Positions 26,063 through 35,314 of a stretch of 64,000 nt of DNA are shown here, in pieces. The stretch is from Fulvimarina sp039652615 (GTDB lineage Bacteria > Pseudomonadota > Alphaproteobacteria > Rhizobiales > Rhizobiaceae). The position numbers and the translations under genes were made by a program. The DNA lies in NCBI RefSeq assembly GCF_039652615.1, contig NZ_JBDJAC010000006.1:192223-256222 (forward strand), given 5' to 3'. A model generated the notes under the pieces. The model was not told the DNA's origin. It searched no databases and worked only from the letters and a program-made list of their open reading frames with translations. Every line of letters begins with the position of its first letter. The stretch's first letter is position 1.

Positions 26063-27355
26063 GTGACAATGCCAGACATACCGACCGAAACCTTTCCCTT
26101 TCCGCGACGGCGTAAGCGACTTGCCGGTCTCGTGATCGTCGGCGGAATAGGCCTTGGCATATTCCATCCGGACACGATTCCGCCGCTTCTTGCCTTCGTC
26201 GCCGCAATCCTCGGACTGCTTTTCTGGCCGTCGCGGAGGGCGCGCAGCGAGCCGGCGAAGCCGGAGGTCCGGCCTGAGAAACATCATCTCGATCCCGGTG
26301 CGGAAGCGGTGGTCGAGGCGCTGGCCGAGCCGGTGCTCGTCGTCGACCGCGAATTGACGCTTACCTACCAGAATCCGGCATCTGTCGCGCCGCTCGGCCG
26401 ACTTCAGGCCGGTATGCCGATCCATCTCCGGTTCCGCGCCCCCCATGTCCTCTCCGCGATCGACGACGCCATCGCGGCCGGCAAGCGAACCGCGACCTCG
26501 CTCGACGAGCGGCGTGGCGCCGATCGCAGTTTTCAGATCGAAGTCCTCCCTGTCCCCGCACGCGACGGAGGAGAGCCGTCGGTCTTCCTCGTCATCTTCT
26601 ACGATCGGACTGTCACGCGGCAGACGGAGCGGATCCGGACCGATTTCGTCGCCAACGCCAGCCACGAATTGCGCACCCCGCTCGCTTCGCTGGCGGGCTT
26701 CATCGAAACGCTGCAGGGTCCGGCCCAGAACGATGCGGAAGCGCGCGAGAAGTTTCTCGCCATCATGCGCGAACAGGCCGGGCGCATGTCGCGGCTGATC
26801 GACGATCTCCTTTCGCTTTCGCGGATCGAGATGAAGCGGCACCTGCCGGTGAGCCAGCCGGTCGAGCTCGGCGATGTTCTGCGGAGCGTGGCGGATCAGC
26901 TTGGCCCGCTCGCGGGCGATCTGGGCATCACCATCGAAACCGATATCGTCGAGGAGAAGGTGCATGTCGCTGGCGAGCCCGACGAATTGATGCAGGTCTT
27001 TTCTAACCTTCTCGAAAACGCCTGCAAATACGGCCGGGAGGGCGAGCGGGTGGTGCTGCGCCTGACGACCGGCGAAGAGCGGGGCCGGCCGATTGCGGAC
27101 GCCACCGTCGTCGACTTCGGTCCCGGTATCGCGGCCGAGCACCTGCCACGGCTCACCGAGCGGTTCTACCGGGTCGATGTAGGCAGTTCGCGGGCCATGA
27201 AGGGAACTGGGCTCGGCCTTGCGATCGTGCGCAACATTCTGCTCCGCCACAAGGCGCGGCTGATGGTCGAGTCCGAGGTGGGGGAGGGGGCGCAATTCAC
27301 CGCGCGATTCCAGAGATTGACACAGACGATCGTGGAATCAGAAAAAAATCAGTAG
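26063..27355 (+). CDS. phoR: Phosphate-regulon sensor histidine kinase
   Basis: 430 residues: two short hydrophobic segments near 20-34 and 39-54, a PAS-like region about 80-185, the HisKA dimerisation domain with phospho-accepting His201 in FVANASHELRTPL, and the HATPase domain with NLLENACKYG (N box), DFGPGIAAEHL (G1) and GTGLGLAIV (G2). It is the usual PhoR layout without a large periplasmic sensor; signalling goes through PstSCAB-PhoU. GTG at 26063 has GAGGG nine bases upstream. It opens the pho/pst cluster, 160 bp before pstS. Confidence 0.92.
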   Translation: MTMPDIPTETFPFPRRRKRLAGLVIVGGIGLGIFHPDTIPPLLAFVAAILGLLFWPSRRARSEPAKPEVRPEKHHLDPGAEAVVEALAEPVLVVDRELTLTYQNPASVAPLGRLQAGMPIHLRFRAPHVLSAIDDAIAAGKRTATSLDERRGADRSFQIEVLPVPARDGGEPSVFLVIFYDRTVTRQTERIRTDFVANASHELRTPLASLAGFIETLQGPAQNDAEAREKFLAIMREQAGRMSRLIDDLLSLSRIEMKRHLPVSQPVELGDVLRSVADQLGPLAGDLGITIETDIVEEKVHVAGEPDELMQVFSNLLENACKYGREGERVVLRLTTGEERGRPIADATVVDFGPGIAAEHLPRLTERFYRVDVGSSRAMKGTGLGLAIVRNILLRHKARLMVESEVGEGAQFTARFQRLTQTIVESEKNQ

Positions 27356-27370
27356 TTTCATAGACATAAA

Positions 27371-27399
27371 CTGTCATAAAACCGTAGCTCTACTGTCAT
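27371..27399 (+). promoter_or_regulatory. Tandem Pho boxes upstream of pstS
   Basis: Two exact CTGTCAT half-sites start at 27371 and 27393, 22 bp apart, with a degenerate half-site (CCGTAGC) exactly between at 27382. This 11-bp spacing is the arrangement for consecutive PhoB dimers. The sites are 116 bp upstream of the pstS start. Confidence 0.88.
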
Positions 27400-27515
27400 A
27401 TATGGTTCGCGGAAAGTCGTTAGGCATTGACCGAATTCGGGACTTTGGCACCGCAGCATGAGGTTGCGGCGGAGTTCCGGTTTCCCCCTCAAACTCCACC
27501 AAGGAGAACTCCCCC

Positions 27516-28568
27516 GTGAACACCAAGCTTTTCACCAGCCTGATGGTTGGCTCGTCGCTCGCTTTCGCCGCCCCGGCCCTCGCTCAGTCGAACGAAGCCG
27601 TTCAGGTCGCCGGTTCCTCGACGGTTCTGCCCTACGCTCAGATCGTTGCCGAGAACTATGGTGAAACTTTCCCGGACTACCCGACGCCGATCGTTGAATC
27701 CGGCGGATCTTCGGCTGGTCTCAAGCAGTTCTGCCAGGGCGTTGGCCCGGACACGATCGATATCGCGAACGCTTCGCGCCAGATCCGCGATTCGGAAATC
27801 GAAGCCTGCAACAGCGCCGGCGTCAACGAGATCAGTGAAGTCAAGTTCGGCTATGACGGGATCGTCTTCGCCTCGGCCGCATCGGGCGCTTCTTTCGCTC
27901 TGACCCCGGAAATGGTCTACAAGGCCATGGCCGCCCAGGTTCCGCAGGACGGGGAGATGGGCCAGAACTCCTACTCGAACTGGTCGCAGGTCGACTCCTC
28001 GCTTCCGGATCAGGAAATTGCGGCCTTCATCCCCGCGTCCAACCACGGCACCCGCGAAGTTTTCGAAGAGAAGCTTTTGCTCCAGGGCTGTGAAGATTCC
28101 GGCGCCATGAAGATGATGACGGATGGCGGCATGGACGAAGATGCAGCCGAAGACGCCTGCATGCAGGTCCGCAATGACGGTTCGATCGGCGAAATCTCCG
28201 GTGACTACACCGAGACGCTCGCCCGCATCGACGCCAACCCGCAGGCGGTTGGCGTGTTCGGTCTCGCATTCTTCGAGCAGAACCAGGACAAGCTGCAGGT
28301 CGCCACGGTCGACGGCGTCACCCCGTCGGCAGACACGATCGCCTCTGGCGAGTATCCGGTTTCGCGTCCCCTGTTCTTCTACGTGAAGCGCGCTCACCTC
28401 GGCGTCGTTCCGGGTCTTCAGGAATACGTTCAGTTCTTCCTGTCCGAGCAGATGACCGGCGAAGGTTCGCCGACCGTCGAATACGGTCTGGTTCCGCTTT
28501 CCGCTGACGAGCGTCAGACCCAGATGGACCAGTTCGAAAGCGGCGAGTCCGTTTCGGTCGCCGGCTAA
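27516..28568 (+). CDS. pstS: Phosphate ABC transporter, periplasmic binding protein
   Basis: 350 residues with a signal peptide (MNTKLFTSLMVGSSLAFAAPALA). It binds phosphate in the periplasm. VAGSSTVLPYAQIVAENYG and ESGGSSAGLKQFCQG carry the Ser/Thr residues that coordinate phosphate in PstS, and PASNHGTREVFEEKLL is another binding loop. This is the long PstS subgroup of alphaproteobacteria. AAGGAGAAC lies before the start at 27516. It follows two Pho boxes and is followed by a strong stem-loop. Confidence 0.95.
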   Translation: MNTKLFTSLMVGSSLAFAAPALAQSNEAVQVAGSSTVLPYAQIVAENYGETFPDYPTPIVESGGSSAGLKQFCQGVGPDTIDIANASRQIRDSEIEACNSAGVNEISEVKFGYDGIVFASAASGASFALTPEMVYKAMAAQVPQDGEMGQNSYSNWSQVDSSLPDQEIAAFIPASNHGTREVFEEKLLLQGCEDSGAMKMMTDGGMDEDAAEDACMQVRNDGSIGEISGDYTETLARIDANPQAVGVFGLAFFEQNQDKLQVATVDGVTPSADTIASGEYPVSRPLFFYVKRAHLGVVPGLQEYVQFFLSEQMTGEGSPTVEYGLVPLSADERQTQMDQFESGESVSVAG

Positions 28569-28584
28569 TCCGTCACGATTGTCT

Positions 28585-28618
28585 GGAGGTGCCGCGTTTT
28601 GCGGCGCCTCCGTTCTTT
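28585..28618 (+). terminator. Strong stem-loop between pstS and pstC
   Basis: GGAGGTGCCGC/GCGGCGCCTCC (one G-T pair) with a gtttt loop, followed by gttcTTTTTT. As an intrinsic terminator inside the operon it should let only part of the transcripts reach pstC, so the binding protein is made in excess. Confidence 0.85.
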
Positions 28619-28858
28619 TTTCAAAGCCTGGCTGATGGATGTATGTCGCAGCGGGCTTTGAGGGTCGTGGGTCGGTGATCCGCTCGGGTCGATGGCCTGC
28701 GGTTTGGGCAGGGCGTGTCCGTTTTTGCAGCCCGAAGCGATGTCGTGACTGCATTCGAGATCGTCTTGTGCCCTCCGAAGATGCCGCGTTTATTCGGACG
28801 ATCCTCATCGTGCTTGCCGTGAGCAGACTATCCGCAACGTTCTGAGAAAGCGGGCCTC

Positions 28859-30349
28859 GTGTCGACATCTGTCATAATCATTACCGTTCTCGTTATTGGC
28901 GCGATCGGTGCCTATTTTGCTTATCAGCGCGGCCGGCAGCTCAAGTCCGAGAGGGGCATGAGGCCGCATTCGCGTCCGATCTATCATGCGAGCTATGTGC
29001 TTTCCTGGGCGTGGGTGCCGTCGCTTCTCCTGCTCGCCACTTGGTTGATCGCCTCGCCGATCATCAATCAGATCCAGGTTCGCGGGGCTTTTCCGGAAGG
29101 TGCGGTCGCAGAAGCTGGGCTCACCGACGATCTCGCTTACGGGATCGTGACATCGATCGGCTCCGGCCTTCGCTCCCTGCCGAGCGATGAGCGAAGCCAG
29201 ATCGACGCCAACACGCCCATTCAGGACGCAATTCCGCTGTTTCGCCAGTACGGTGTTCCGATCGCCTCGGCGAGCCAGGACTGGATGCTTCCGCTCGCGA
29301 TCCAGAGCAATCGCTTCGAGACGATCAGCCGCTGGGCAATGACGGTCGTCGTCATTCTCATCGCGGCCGGCGGCGCGTTTTACGGATATCGCAATATTCG
29401 TACACGCCTCAGGGCCCGCAACAAGGTCGAGACGGTCGTCAACGTGAGCTTGGTCGTGGCATCGTCCATCGCCATCATGACGACCGTTGGCATCGTCTTT
29501 TCCATGCTGTTCGAAAGCGCGGACTTCTTCTCGCGCGTCGATCCATGGAGCTTCTTCTTCGGCACCACATGGGAGCCGCGGTTCAGCGCGGCCGGCTCCG
29601 GCGGCGCCGAGGGCCAGTTCGGCTTGATCCCGCTCCTTGCAGGCACCCTCTATATCGGGGCGGTCGCCATGCTGGTCGCCGTTCCGATCGGGCTCTTCGC
29701 GGCCATCTACATGGCCGAATATGCAAACAACAAGGTTCGGTCGGTCGCAAAGCCGCTGCTCGAAGTCCTCGCCGGTATCCCGACCATCGTCTACGGCTTC
29801 TTCGCCCTCGTCACGGTCGGCCCGTTCTTCCGCGATCTCTCCGCCCAGATTTCCGGTCTCCTGACCGGCGATTATTCAGCCTTCATTCAGGCGCAGAGTG
29901 TGCTGACGGCAGGCTGCGTCATGGGCATCATGCTGATCCCGTTCGTCTCTTCCCTGTCGGACGATATCATCACCTCCGTGCCGGGATCGCTGCGTGACGG
30001 CTCACTCGGGCTTGGGGCGACGCGCTCCGAGACCATCAAACGCGTGGTGCTGCCGGCGGCGCTGCCGGGCATCGTCTCGGCGCTCCTTCTCACCGCCTCG
30101 CGAGCGATCGGCGAGACGATGATCGTCGTCCTCGCGGCCGGTGTCGCTGCAAACCTGTCGCTCAATCCGTTCGAGGCGATGACCACCATCACGGTGAAGA
30201 TCGTGCAGCAGCTGACGGGCGATCTCGAATTCACCTCTCCCCAGACGCTGGTGGCCTTCGCGCTCGGGATCACGCTCTTCGTGATTACGCTCTGCCTCAA
30301 CGTCTACGCGCTTTACATCGTGCGGAAGTACAAGGAACAGTACGAATGA
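28859..30349 (+). CDS. pstC: Phosphate ABC transporter, permease PstC
   Basis: 496 residues, long form found in alphaproteobacteria: an N-terminal region with hydrophobic segments near residues 5-19 and 38-61 and a soluble part, then the permease domain from about residue 250. The EAA loop is DGSLGLGATRSETIKRVVLPAALPGIVSALL. The stop overlaps the pstA start by four bases. GTG at 28859 has only a weak ribosome site. About 290 bp with no gene separates it from pstS, holding the stem-loop at 28585 and nothing else I can name. Confidence 0.94.
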   Translation: MSTSVIIITVLVIGAIGAYFAYQRGRQLKSERGMRPHSRPIYHASYVLSWAWVPSLLLLATWLIASPIINQIQVRGAFPEGAVAEAGLTDDLAYGIVTSIGSGLRSLPSDERSQIDANTPIQDAIPLFRQYGVPIASASQDWMLPLAIQSNRFETISRWAMTVVVILIAAGGAFYGYRNIRTRLRARNKVETVVNVSLVVASSIAIMTTVGIVFSMLFESADFFSRVDPWSFFFGTTWEPRFSAAGSGGAEGQFGLIPLLAGTLYIGAVAMLVAVPIGLFAAIYMAEYANNKVRSVAKPLLEVLAGIPTIVYGFFALVTVGPFFRDLSAQISGLLTGDYSAFIQAQSVLTAGCVMGIMLIPFVSSLSDDIITSVPGSLRDGSLGLGATRSETIKRVVLPAALPGIVSALLLTASRAIGETMIVVLAAGVAANLSLNPFEAMTTITVKIVQQLTGDLEFTSPQTLVAFALGITLFVITLCLNVYALYIVRKYKEQYE

Positions 30350-31668
30350 CCGACGCGACCGCCAATGACACGCCCGCTCGCTCCGGGGCCGCTTCGGGCC
30401 GCCGCGACATCGGCATCAAGAAGCGCTACGCTGCGGAACGCCGCTTCAAGGCCTATGGAATCATCGCCATCGGCCTGGGCATCACCTTCCTCCTCATTCT
30501 TTTGTGGAGCGTGGTCTCCAAGGGCTATACGGCGTTCTGGCAGACCGAGATCCGGGTGCCGATCACCTTCTCCGAACAGGTTCTCGGCTCCCCGCAGGAC
30601 GGCGCGCAGAATCAGACCAAGCTGATGATGGCGAACTATCCGCAGCTTGCCCGGGACGGCCTCATCAAGCTTCTCGATATCGATCCGGAGGACAAAAAGG
30701 CCGTGAGCGCGGCCAACGGCCTGATCTCCCAGGGCGTGCGGACCGAACTGCGCTCCATGGTGCTCAACAACCTGGCGATTATCGGCACGACCGAGGATGT
30801 CTGGCTCTACGCCAGCTCCGAACTCGATAGCGCGCTCAAGGGGTCCTACGACCTGTCGGTCGACGAAAGCCGCCGTCCCATCAGCGATCTTCAGCTCGAA
30901 TATATCGAACGGCTGGAGCAGATGGGCGCCATCGAGCAGAACTTCAACTGGGGCCTGTTCACCAACGGCGCGTCCTCGCGCGCTGAAACGGCAGGCGTCG
31001 GTGTCGCCATCATTGGCTCCGCCTACATGATGCTGATCGTGTTGGTTCTCGCCCTCCCGATCGGGGTCGCGGCCTCGATCTACCTCGAGGAGTTCGCGCC
31101 GAAGAACAAGTTCACCGACCTCATCGAGGTGAACATCAACAATCTCGCGGCCGTGCCCTCGATCGTCTTCGGTATCCTGGGGCTTGCTGTCTTCATCAAC
31201 TGGTTCGGCCTGCCGCGCTCGGCCGCGCTCGTCGGCGGACTGGTGCTGACGCTGATGACCCTGCCGACGATCATCATCGCGACCCGCGCGGCGCTTCGCG
31301 CCGTTCCGCCCTCGATCCGCTGGGCCGCCCTCGGCCTCGGTGCCTCGAAGACCCAGACCGTGTTCCAGCACGTTCTGCCGCTCGCGGCTCCCGGCATCCT
31401 GACCGGTACGATCATCGGCCTTGCCCAGGCCCTTGGCGAAACCGCGCCGCTGCTTCTCATCGGCATGGTTGCCTTCGTCGCAGACTATCCTGAAACGCCC
31501 CTCGACCCGGCGACTGCCCTCCCGGTGCAGATCTACATGTGGGCGAACGAAGCCGAACGCGCCTTCCAGGAGAGAACCTCCGGCGCGATCATGATATTAC
31601 TGGGCTTCCTTGCCCTGATGAACCTGACGGCGATCTTCCTTCGCCGCCGTTTCGAACGCCGCTGGTAG
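30346..31668 (+). CDS. pstA: Phosphate ABC transporter, permease PstA
   Basis: 440 residues: an N-terminal extension with one TM segment (about 42-62) and the soluble DUF3333 domain known in alphaproteobacterial PstA, then the permease domain from about residue 220 with EAA loop RAALRAVPPSIRWAALGLGASKTQTVFQHVLP. Partner of PstC in the inner membrane. ATG overlaps the pstC stop (ATGA). Confidence 0.94.
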   Translation: MTDATANDTPARSGAASGRRDIGIKKRYAAERRFKAYGIIAIGLGITFLLILLWSVVSKGYTAFWQTEIRVPITFSEQVLGSPQDGAQNQTKLMMANYPQLARDGLIKLLDIDPEDKKAVSAANGLISQGVRTELRSMVLNNLAIIGTTEDVWLYASSELDSALKGSYDLSVDESRRPISDLQLEYIERLEQMGAIEQNFNWGLFTNGASSRAETAGVGVAIIGSAYMMLIVLVLALPIGVAASIYLEEFAPKNKFTDLIEVNINNLAAVPSIVFGILGLAVFINWFGLPRSAALVGGLVLTLMTLPTIIIATRAALRAVPPSIRWAALGLGASKTQTVFQHVLPLAAPGILTGTIIGLAQALGETAPLLLIGMVAFVADYPETPLDPATALPVQIYMWANEAERAFQERTSGAIMILLGFLALMNLTAIFLRRRFERRW

Positions 31669-31689
31669 GCTCAGAAAGGGACTAAGACC

Positions 31690-32502
31690 ATGATGGATAT
31701 GTCGAGAGCGACTTTCGAAAAAGGACCTGCCGTGTCGGAAGACAAGAAAATGAAGATGGTAACCAAGGACGTGACGGTCCATTACGGGCAGAAGCAGGCC
31801 CTGAATGGCATCTCGCTCGATATCAGGGAGCGCCAGGTCACGGCCCTGATCGGACCATCGGGCTGCGGCAAGTCTACCTATCTTCGCTGCCTCAACCGGA
31901 TGAACGACACGATCGATATCGCCAAGGTCGGCGGGACGCTTCTGCTCGACGGAGAGGACATCTACGATCCCGATCTCGACGTGGTCGAGCTTCGCGCGCG
32001 GGTCGGAATGGTGTTCCAGAAGCCGAACCCCTTCCCCAAGTCGATCTGGGAGAATGTCGCCTACGGTCCGAAGATTCACGGACTGGCCAAGAACAAGGAC
32101 GAACTCGAGGAGATCGTCCATACGAGCCTCAAGCGCGCCGGCCTCTACAAGGAAGTGAAGGATCGTCTCGACGAACCCGGCACCGGGCTTTCAGGCGGCC
32201 AGCAGCAGCGCCTCTGCATTGCCCGTGCGATCGCGGTCTCGCCGGAGGTGATCCTCATGGACGAGCCGTGCTCGGCGCTCGATCCGATCGCGACCGCGAC
32301 GGTCGAGGAGCTGATCGACGAGCTCAAGCAGAACTACACGATCGTCATCGTCACCCACTCCATGCAGCAGGCGGCGCGCGTCAGCCAGGTGACGGCGATG
32401 TTCCATCTCGGTGATCTGGCGGAATTCGGCGATACGGAGAAGATGTTCTCCAATCCCGATGACAAGCGCACCCAGGACTACATCACCGGTCGCTTCGGCT
32501 GA
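31690..32502 (+). CDS. pstB: Phosphate ABC transporter, ATP-binding protein
   Basis: 270 residues. Walker A GPSGCGKST at 55-63, Q-loop MVFQKPNPFPKSIWENV (PstB hallmark), signature LSGGQQQRLCIARAI, Walker B VILMDEPCSALDP, and switch histidine in VIVTHSMQQAARVS. Hydrolyses ATP to drive phosphate uptake. AAAGGGA precedes the ATG. The next gene, phoU, lies 270 bp away, beyond a mosaic of repeat elements. Confidence 0.96.
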   Translation: MMDMSRATFEKGPAVSEDKKMKMVTKDVTVHYGQKQALNGISLDIRERQVTALIGPSGCGKSTYLRCLNRMNDTIDIAKVGGTLLLDGEDIYDPDLDVVELRARVGMVFQKPNPFPKSIWENVAYGPKIHGLAKNKDELEEIVHTSLKRAGLYKEVKDRLDEPGTGLSGGQQQRLCIARAIAVSPEVILMDEPCSALDPIATATVEELIDELKQNYTIVIVTHSMQQAARVSQVTAMFHLGDLAEFGDTEKMFSNPDDKRTQDYITGRFG

Positions 32503-32545
32503 TCGAGCCGCTGCTTGGCGGGTCCTGCACGTGCCGGGCCTGCCA

Positions 32546-32645
32546 AAGCAGGATGGCGAAACGTGTCATGACGTTTCGGATCACATCATGCGGCGGAACA
32601 AAGGCTAAGGGCGAAGTGCCGATCCCGGCGGATCGCATTCGCTCT
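32546..32645 (+). repeat. RIME-like dispersed palindromic element, copy 2
   Basis: aagcaggatgGCGAAACGTGT ... GACGTTTCGG atcacatcatgcgg, same orientation and order as the copy at 2022. The two stems differ by paired changes. It lies 44 bp past the pstB stop. Confidence 0.7.
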
Positions 32646-32646
32646 C

Positions 32647-32744
32647 ATACCGTATCCGGCCGATCAAGCCGGGGACGGTATCGAAGCCCCAAGCGGCGCG
32701 TGAGCGTCTTCAAATCCGTCATCGCGAAGCGATCAAACGGATTT
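32647..32744 (+). repeat. Two adjacent hairpins in the pstB-phoU space
   Basis: First hairpin ATACCGT/ACGGTAT (32647-32681) with an inner GGC/GCC. Then cgaagccccaagcggcgcgtgagc, similar to the middle of family A. Second hairpin AAATCCGT-c-ATCGC-gaa-GCGAT-caa-ACGGATTT (32712-32744), 13 pairs with small internal bulges. May process or attenuate the transcript. Confidence 0.6.
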
Positions 32745-32772
32745 CGTATCATGGGGCCAAACGCCCAATCTT

Positions 32773-33525
32773 TTGAGGGAGGTCAAGATGGCTTCGCATA
32801 TCGTAACGTCCTACGAGGACGAGCTGAAATTCATCGTCCGCCGCATATCCGAGATGGGCGGGCAGGCCGAGCGGATGCTCGAACAGGCCGTCTCGGCCCT
32901 CGTGCGCGGCGATACCGCGCTCGCCCAGTCGGTCATCGCCGACGACGTGATCCTCGATGCGGCGCAGCGCGAGGTCGACGAGAGGGCGATCATGACCATC
33001 GCCAAGCGCCAGCCCATGGCGATCGACCTGCGCGAGATTGTCGGTGCGATCCGCATCTCGAACGATCTCGAACGCATCGGCGACCTCGCCAAGAATATCG
33101 CCAAGCGCGTACTCGCCGTTCACCACCACGCCCAGCCGAACCAGCTCGTGCGCGGCATCGAGCATCTGTCGGAGCTTGCGGTGGATCAGCTGAAGGATGT
33201 GCTCGACGCCTATGGAGAGCGCGACCACGAACGCGCCATCACGGTGCGTGACAACGACGAAGAGATCGACGCCGTCTATACCTCGATCTTCCGCGAACTC
33301 CTGACCTATATGATGGAAGATCCGCGCAACATCACCGCCTGCACCCATCTGCTCTTCAGCGCGAAAAACATCGAGCGCATCGGCGATCACGCAACCAACA
33401 TTGCCGAGACGATTTTCTACATCAAGACGGGCGAAGAGATGGACGTGAACCGTCCGAAGGGAGACCGGTCGGCGACCGTGACCCAGAAAAGCATCGAGGA
33501 AGCTGTGGAAGGTGCAGCGGGATGA
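32773..33525 (+). CDS. phoU: Phosphate-transport regulator PhoU
   Basis: 250 residues; it represses PhoR signalling when phosphate is sufficient and links it to PstB. Starts HIVTSYEDELKFIVRRISEMGGQAERMLEQA. Two similar three-helix bundles each carry E/D-R-I-G-D motifs: ERIGDLAKNIAKR and ERIGDHATNIAET, metal/partner-binding sites in PhoU. GGGAGG lies before the ATG, and the phoB start overlaps its stop by four bases. Confidence 0.95.
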   Translation: MREVKMASHIVTSYEDELKFIVRRISEMGGQAERMLEQAVSALVRGDTALAQSVIADDVILDAAQREVDERAIMTIAKRQPMAIDLREIVGAIRISNDLERIGDLAKNIAKRVLAVHHHAQPNQLVRGIEHLSELAVDQLKDVLDAYGERDHERAITVRDNDEEIDAVYTSIFRELLTYMMEDPRNITACTHLLFSAKNIERIGDHATNIAETIFYIKTGEEMDVNRPKGDRSATVTQKSIEEAVEGAAG

Positions 33526-34259
33526 GCCTGCGTGTAACCGTCGTCGAAGACGAGGAGGCCCTTGGCGTTCTCCTGCGCTACAACCTCGAGGCCGAAGGCT
33601 ACGACGTCGAGGTCATCGCGCGCGGCGACGAGGCGGATCTGCGCCTCAAGGAGGAAGCGCCCGACCTTCTGGTCCTCGACTGGATGCTGCCGGGCCTTTC
33701 CGGCGTCGAGATCTGCCGTCGGTTGCGCCAGCGCCCCGAGACGGCACAGCTGCCCGTCATCATGCTGACGGCGCGCGGCGAGGAGAGCGAGCGCGTTCAG
33801 GGGCTTTCGGTCGGCGCGGACGACTATATCGTCAAGCCCTTTTCCATGCGCGAGTTCACCGCGCGTGTGAAGGCGATGATGCGCCGCGCAAGCCCCGAAA
33901 AAGTGGCGAGCGTCCTGTCCGCGGGCGATCTCGAACTCGACCGTACGTCCCACCGGGTGCGCCGTTCGGGCCGCGAGCTGAAGCTTGGGCCGACCGAATT
34001 CAAGCTGCTCGAATTCTTCATGCAGTCGCCCGGCCGTGTCTTCACCCGCGAGCAGCTGCTCGACGGGGTCTGGGGCCGAGACATCTATGTCGACGAGCGA
34101 ACCGTCGACGTTCATGTCGGCCGCTTGCGAAAGGCGATCAACCGGGCGCGTGACCGCGACCCGATCCGGACCGTGCGCGGAGCGGGCTATGCGCTCGACG
34201 AGCAGTTTCTCGCCAGCAAAGCCGCGCCATCGCGCGCGAGACTGAAGGAGGCAGGGTAG
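33522..34259 (+). CDS. phoB: Phosphate-regulon response regulator
   Basis: 245 residues: receiver domain (1-120) with Asp53 in VLDWMLPG as the phosphorylation site and a conserved lysine in DYIVKPF, then an OmpR-type winged helix (about 135-235; GPTEFKLLEFFMQSPGRVFTREQLL). It binds Pho boxes such as those at 27371 and possibly 25993. Overlap with phoU (ATGA) indicates co-transcription. The C-terminal tail (SKAAPSRARLKEAG) is longer than in E. coli. Confidence 0.95.
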   Translation: MSLRVTVVEDEEALGVLLRYNLEAEGYDVEVIARGDEADLRLKEEAPDLLVLDWMLPGLSGVEICRRLRQRPETAQLPVIMLTARGEESERVQGLSVGADDYIVKPFSMREFTARVKAMMRRASPEKVASVLSAGDLELDRTSHRVRRSGRELKLGPTEFKLLEFFMQSPGRVFTREQLLDGVWGRDIYVDERTVDVHVGRLRKAINRARDRDPIRTVRGAGYALDEQFLASKAAPSRARLKEAG

Positions 34260-34416
34260 CGCGCTCGTTCGGCGCGCCCTGTCTCCCCGTTCATCACCAA
34301 AGGTCATAGGCCAATCGCCAAACGTCATGCCTGGCGGATTGCCTTGCATGCTATCGCCTGATTGCAGGGCGAGCGTCGGCGCGCGGCTTTCCCCTTGTTC
34401 CGATGGAGTTCGCCGA

Positions 34417-35310
34417 ATGACCGTTGCCTCACCGTTTCACGGGCTGTCCGCCTTTCCGATCACACCGGCGGATCGCGAGGGCCGTGTCGATACGGAACTC
34501 CTCGGACATCTCGTCGAGCGTATCTGCCGCGCGGGCGCCGACTCCATCGGCCTTCTCGGCAGCACCGGCACCTATGCCTATCTGAGCCGCGCCGAGCGCC
34601 GCCGGGCGGTTCGTGCGGCCGCCGAATGTGTGAACGGCCGTCTGCCGCTCATCGTCGGCGTCGGTGCGCTGAGAACCGACGAAGCCCAGGCCCTTGCGCG
34701 CGATGCGGAGGAAGCGGGCGCGGATGCCCTGCTGATGGCGCCGGTCTCCTACACGCCGCTGACCGAGGAAGAGGTCTACCAGCACTTTCGCACTGTCGTG
34801 GGTTCGACGGCCCTCGACCTCTGCATCTACGACAATCCGAGCACCACCCGTTTTGCCTTCAGCCACGGTCTTCTCGAACGCCTTTCGAAGGTCGATCGGA
34901 TCGTCGCGGTGAAACGGCCACCACCGTCCGACGGTGATTTCGGCGGCGAGATCGCCAAATTGCGGTCGCGGACGGGATTGGCGATCGGCTACAGCGCGGA
35001 CTGGACGATGGCGCCGGCCCTTCTTGCCGGCGCCGATGGGTTTTACTCCGTCATCGCGGGCATGATGCCGGATCTGGCCGTGCGCCTTGCGGCAGCGGCA
35101 CGTTCGGGCCGGGCATCGGAAGCTCAATGGCTCGACGGGGCATTCTCCGGGCTCTGGGAGGCTTTCAAAGCCTATGGCAGTCTGCGCGTCATGTATGCGC
35201 TGCTCGATAGTCTCGATCTCGGCAAAGCAGAACTTCCACGTCCGCTGCTTCCCCTCGGTTTTGCCGAACGCAGGCGGATCGAGACCGCGCTCGAAGCGCT
35301 GCTCGTGTGA
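34417..35310 (+). CDS. DapA-family (N-acetylneuraminate lyase/dihydrodipicolinate synthase) aldolase
   Basis: 297 residues of the DapA TIM-barrel lyase family. GLSAFPITPADREGRVD opens it, GSTGTYAYLSRAERRR is the pyruvate-binding stretch, and the Schiff-base lysine is in IVAVKRPPP. The family G-T-T-G-E is changed to G-S-T-G-T, and the sequence is more like the hydroxyproline/ketodeoxy-sugar lyases than DapA itself, so a true lysine role is doubtful. GGAG lies nine bases before ATG 34417. It is convergent with thiD and 157 bp after phoB. Confidence 0.82.
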   Translation: MTVASPFHGLSAFPITPADREGRVDTELLGHLVERICRAGADSIGLLGSTGTYAYLSRAERRRAVRAAAECVNGRLPLIVGVGALRTDEAQALARDAEEAGADALLMAPVSYTPLTEEEVYQHFRTVVGSTALDLCIYDNPSTTRFAFSHGLLERLSKVDRIVAVKRPPPSDGDFGGEIAKLRSRTGLAIGYSADWTMAPALLAGADGFYSVIAGMMPDLAVRLAAAARSGRASEAQWLDGAFSGLWEAFKAYGSLRVMYALLDSLDLGKAELPRPLLPLGFAERRRIETALEALLV

Positions 35311-35314
35311 TCGG

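Noticed and set aside
25961..27295. A 444-codon open frame antisense to phoR
   Set aside because: Antisense to a histidine kinase with all motifs in place.
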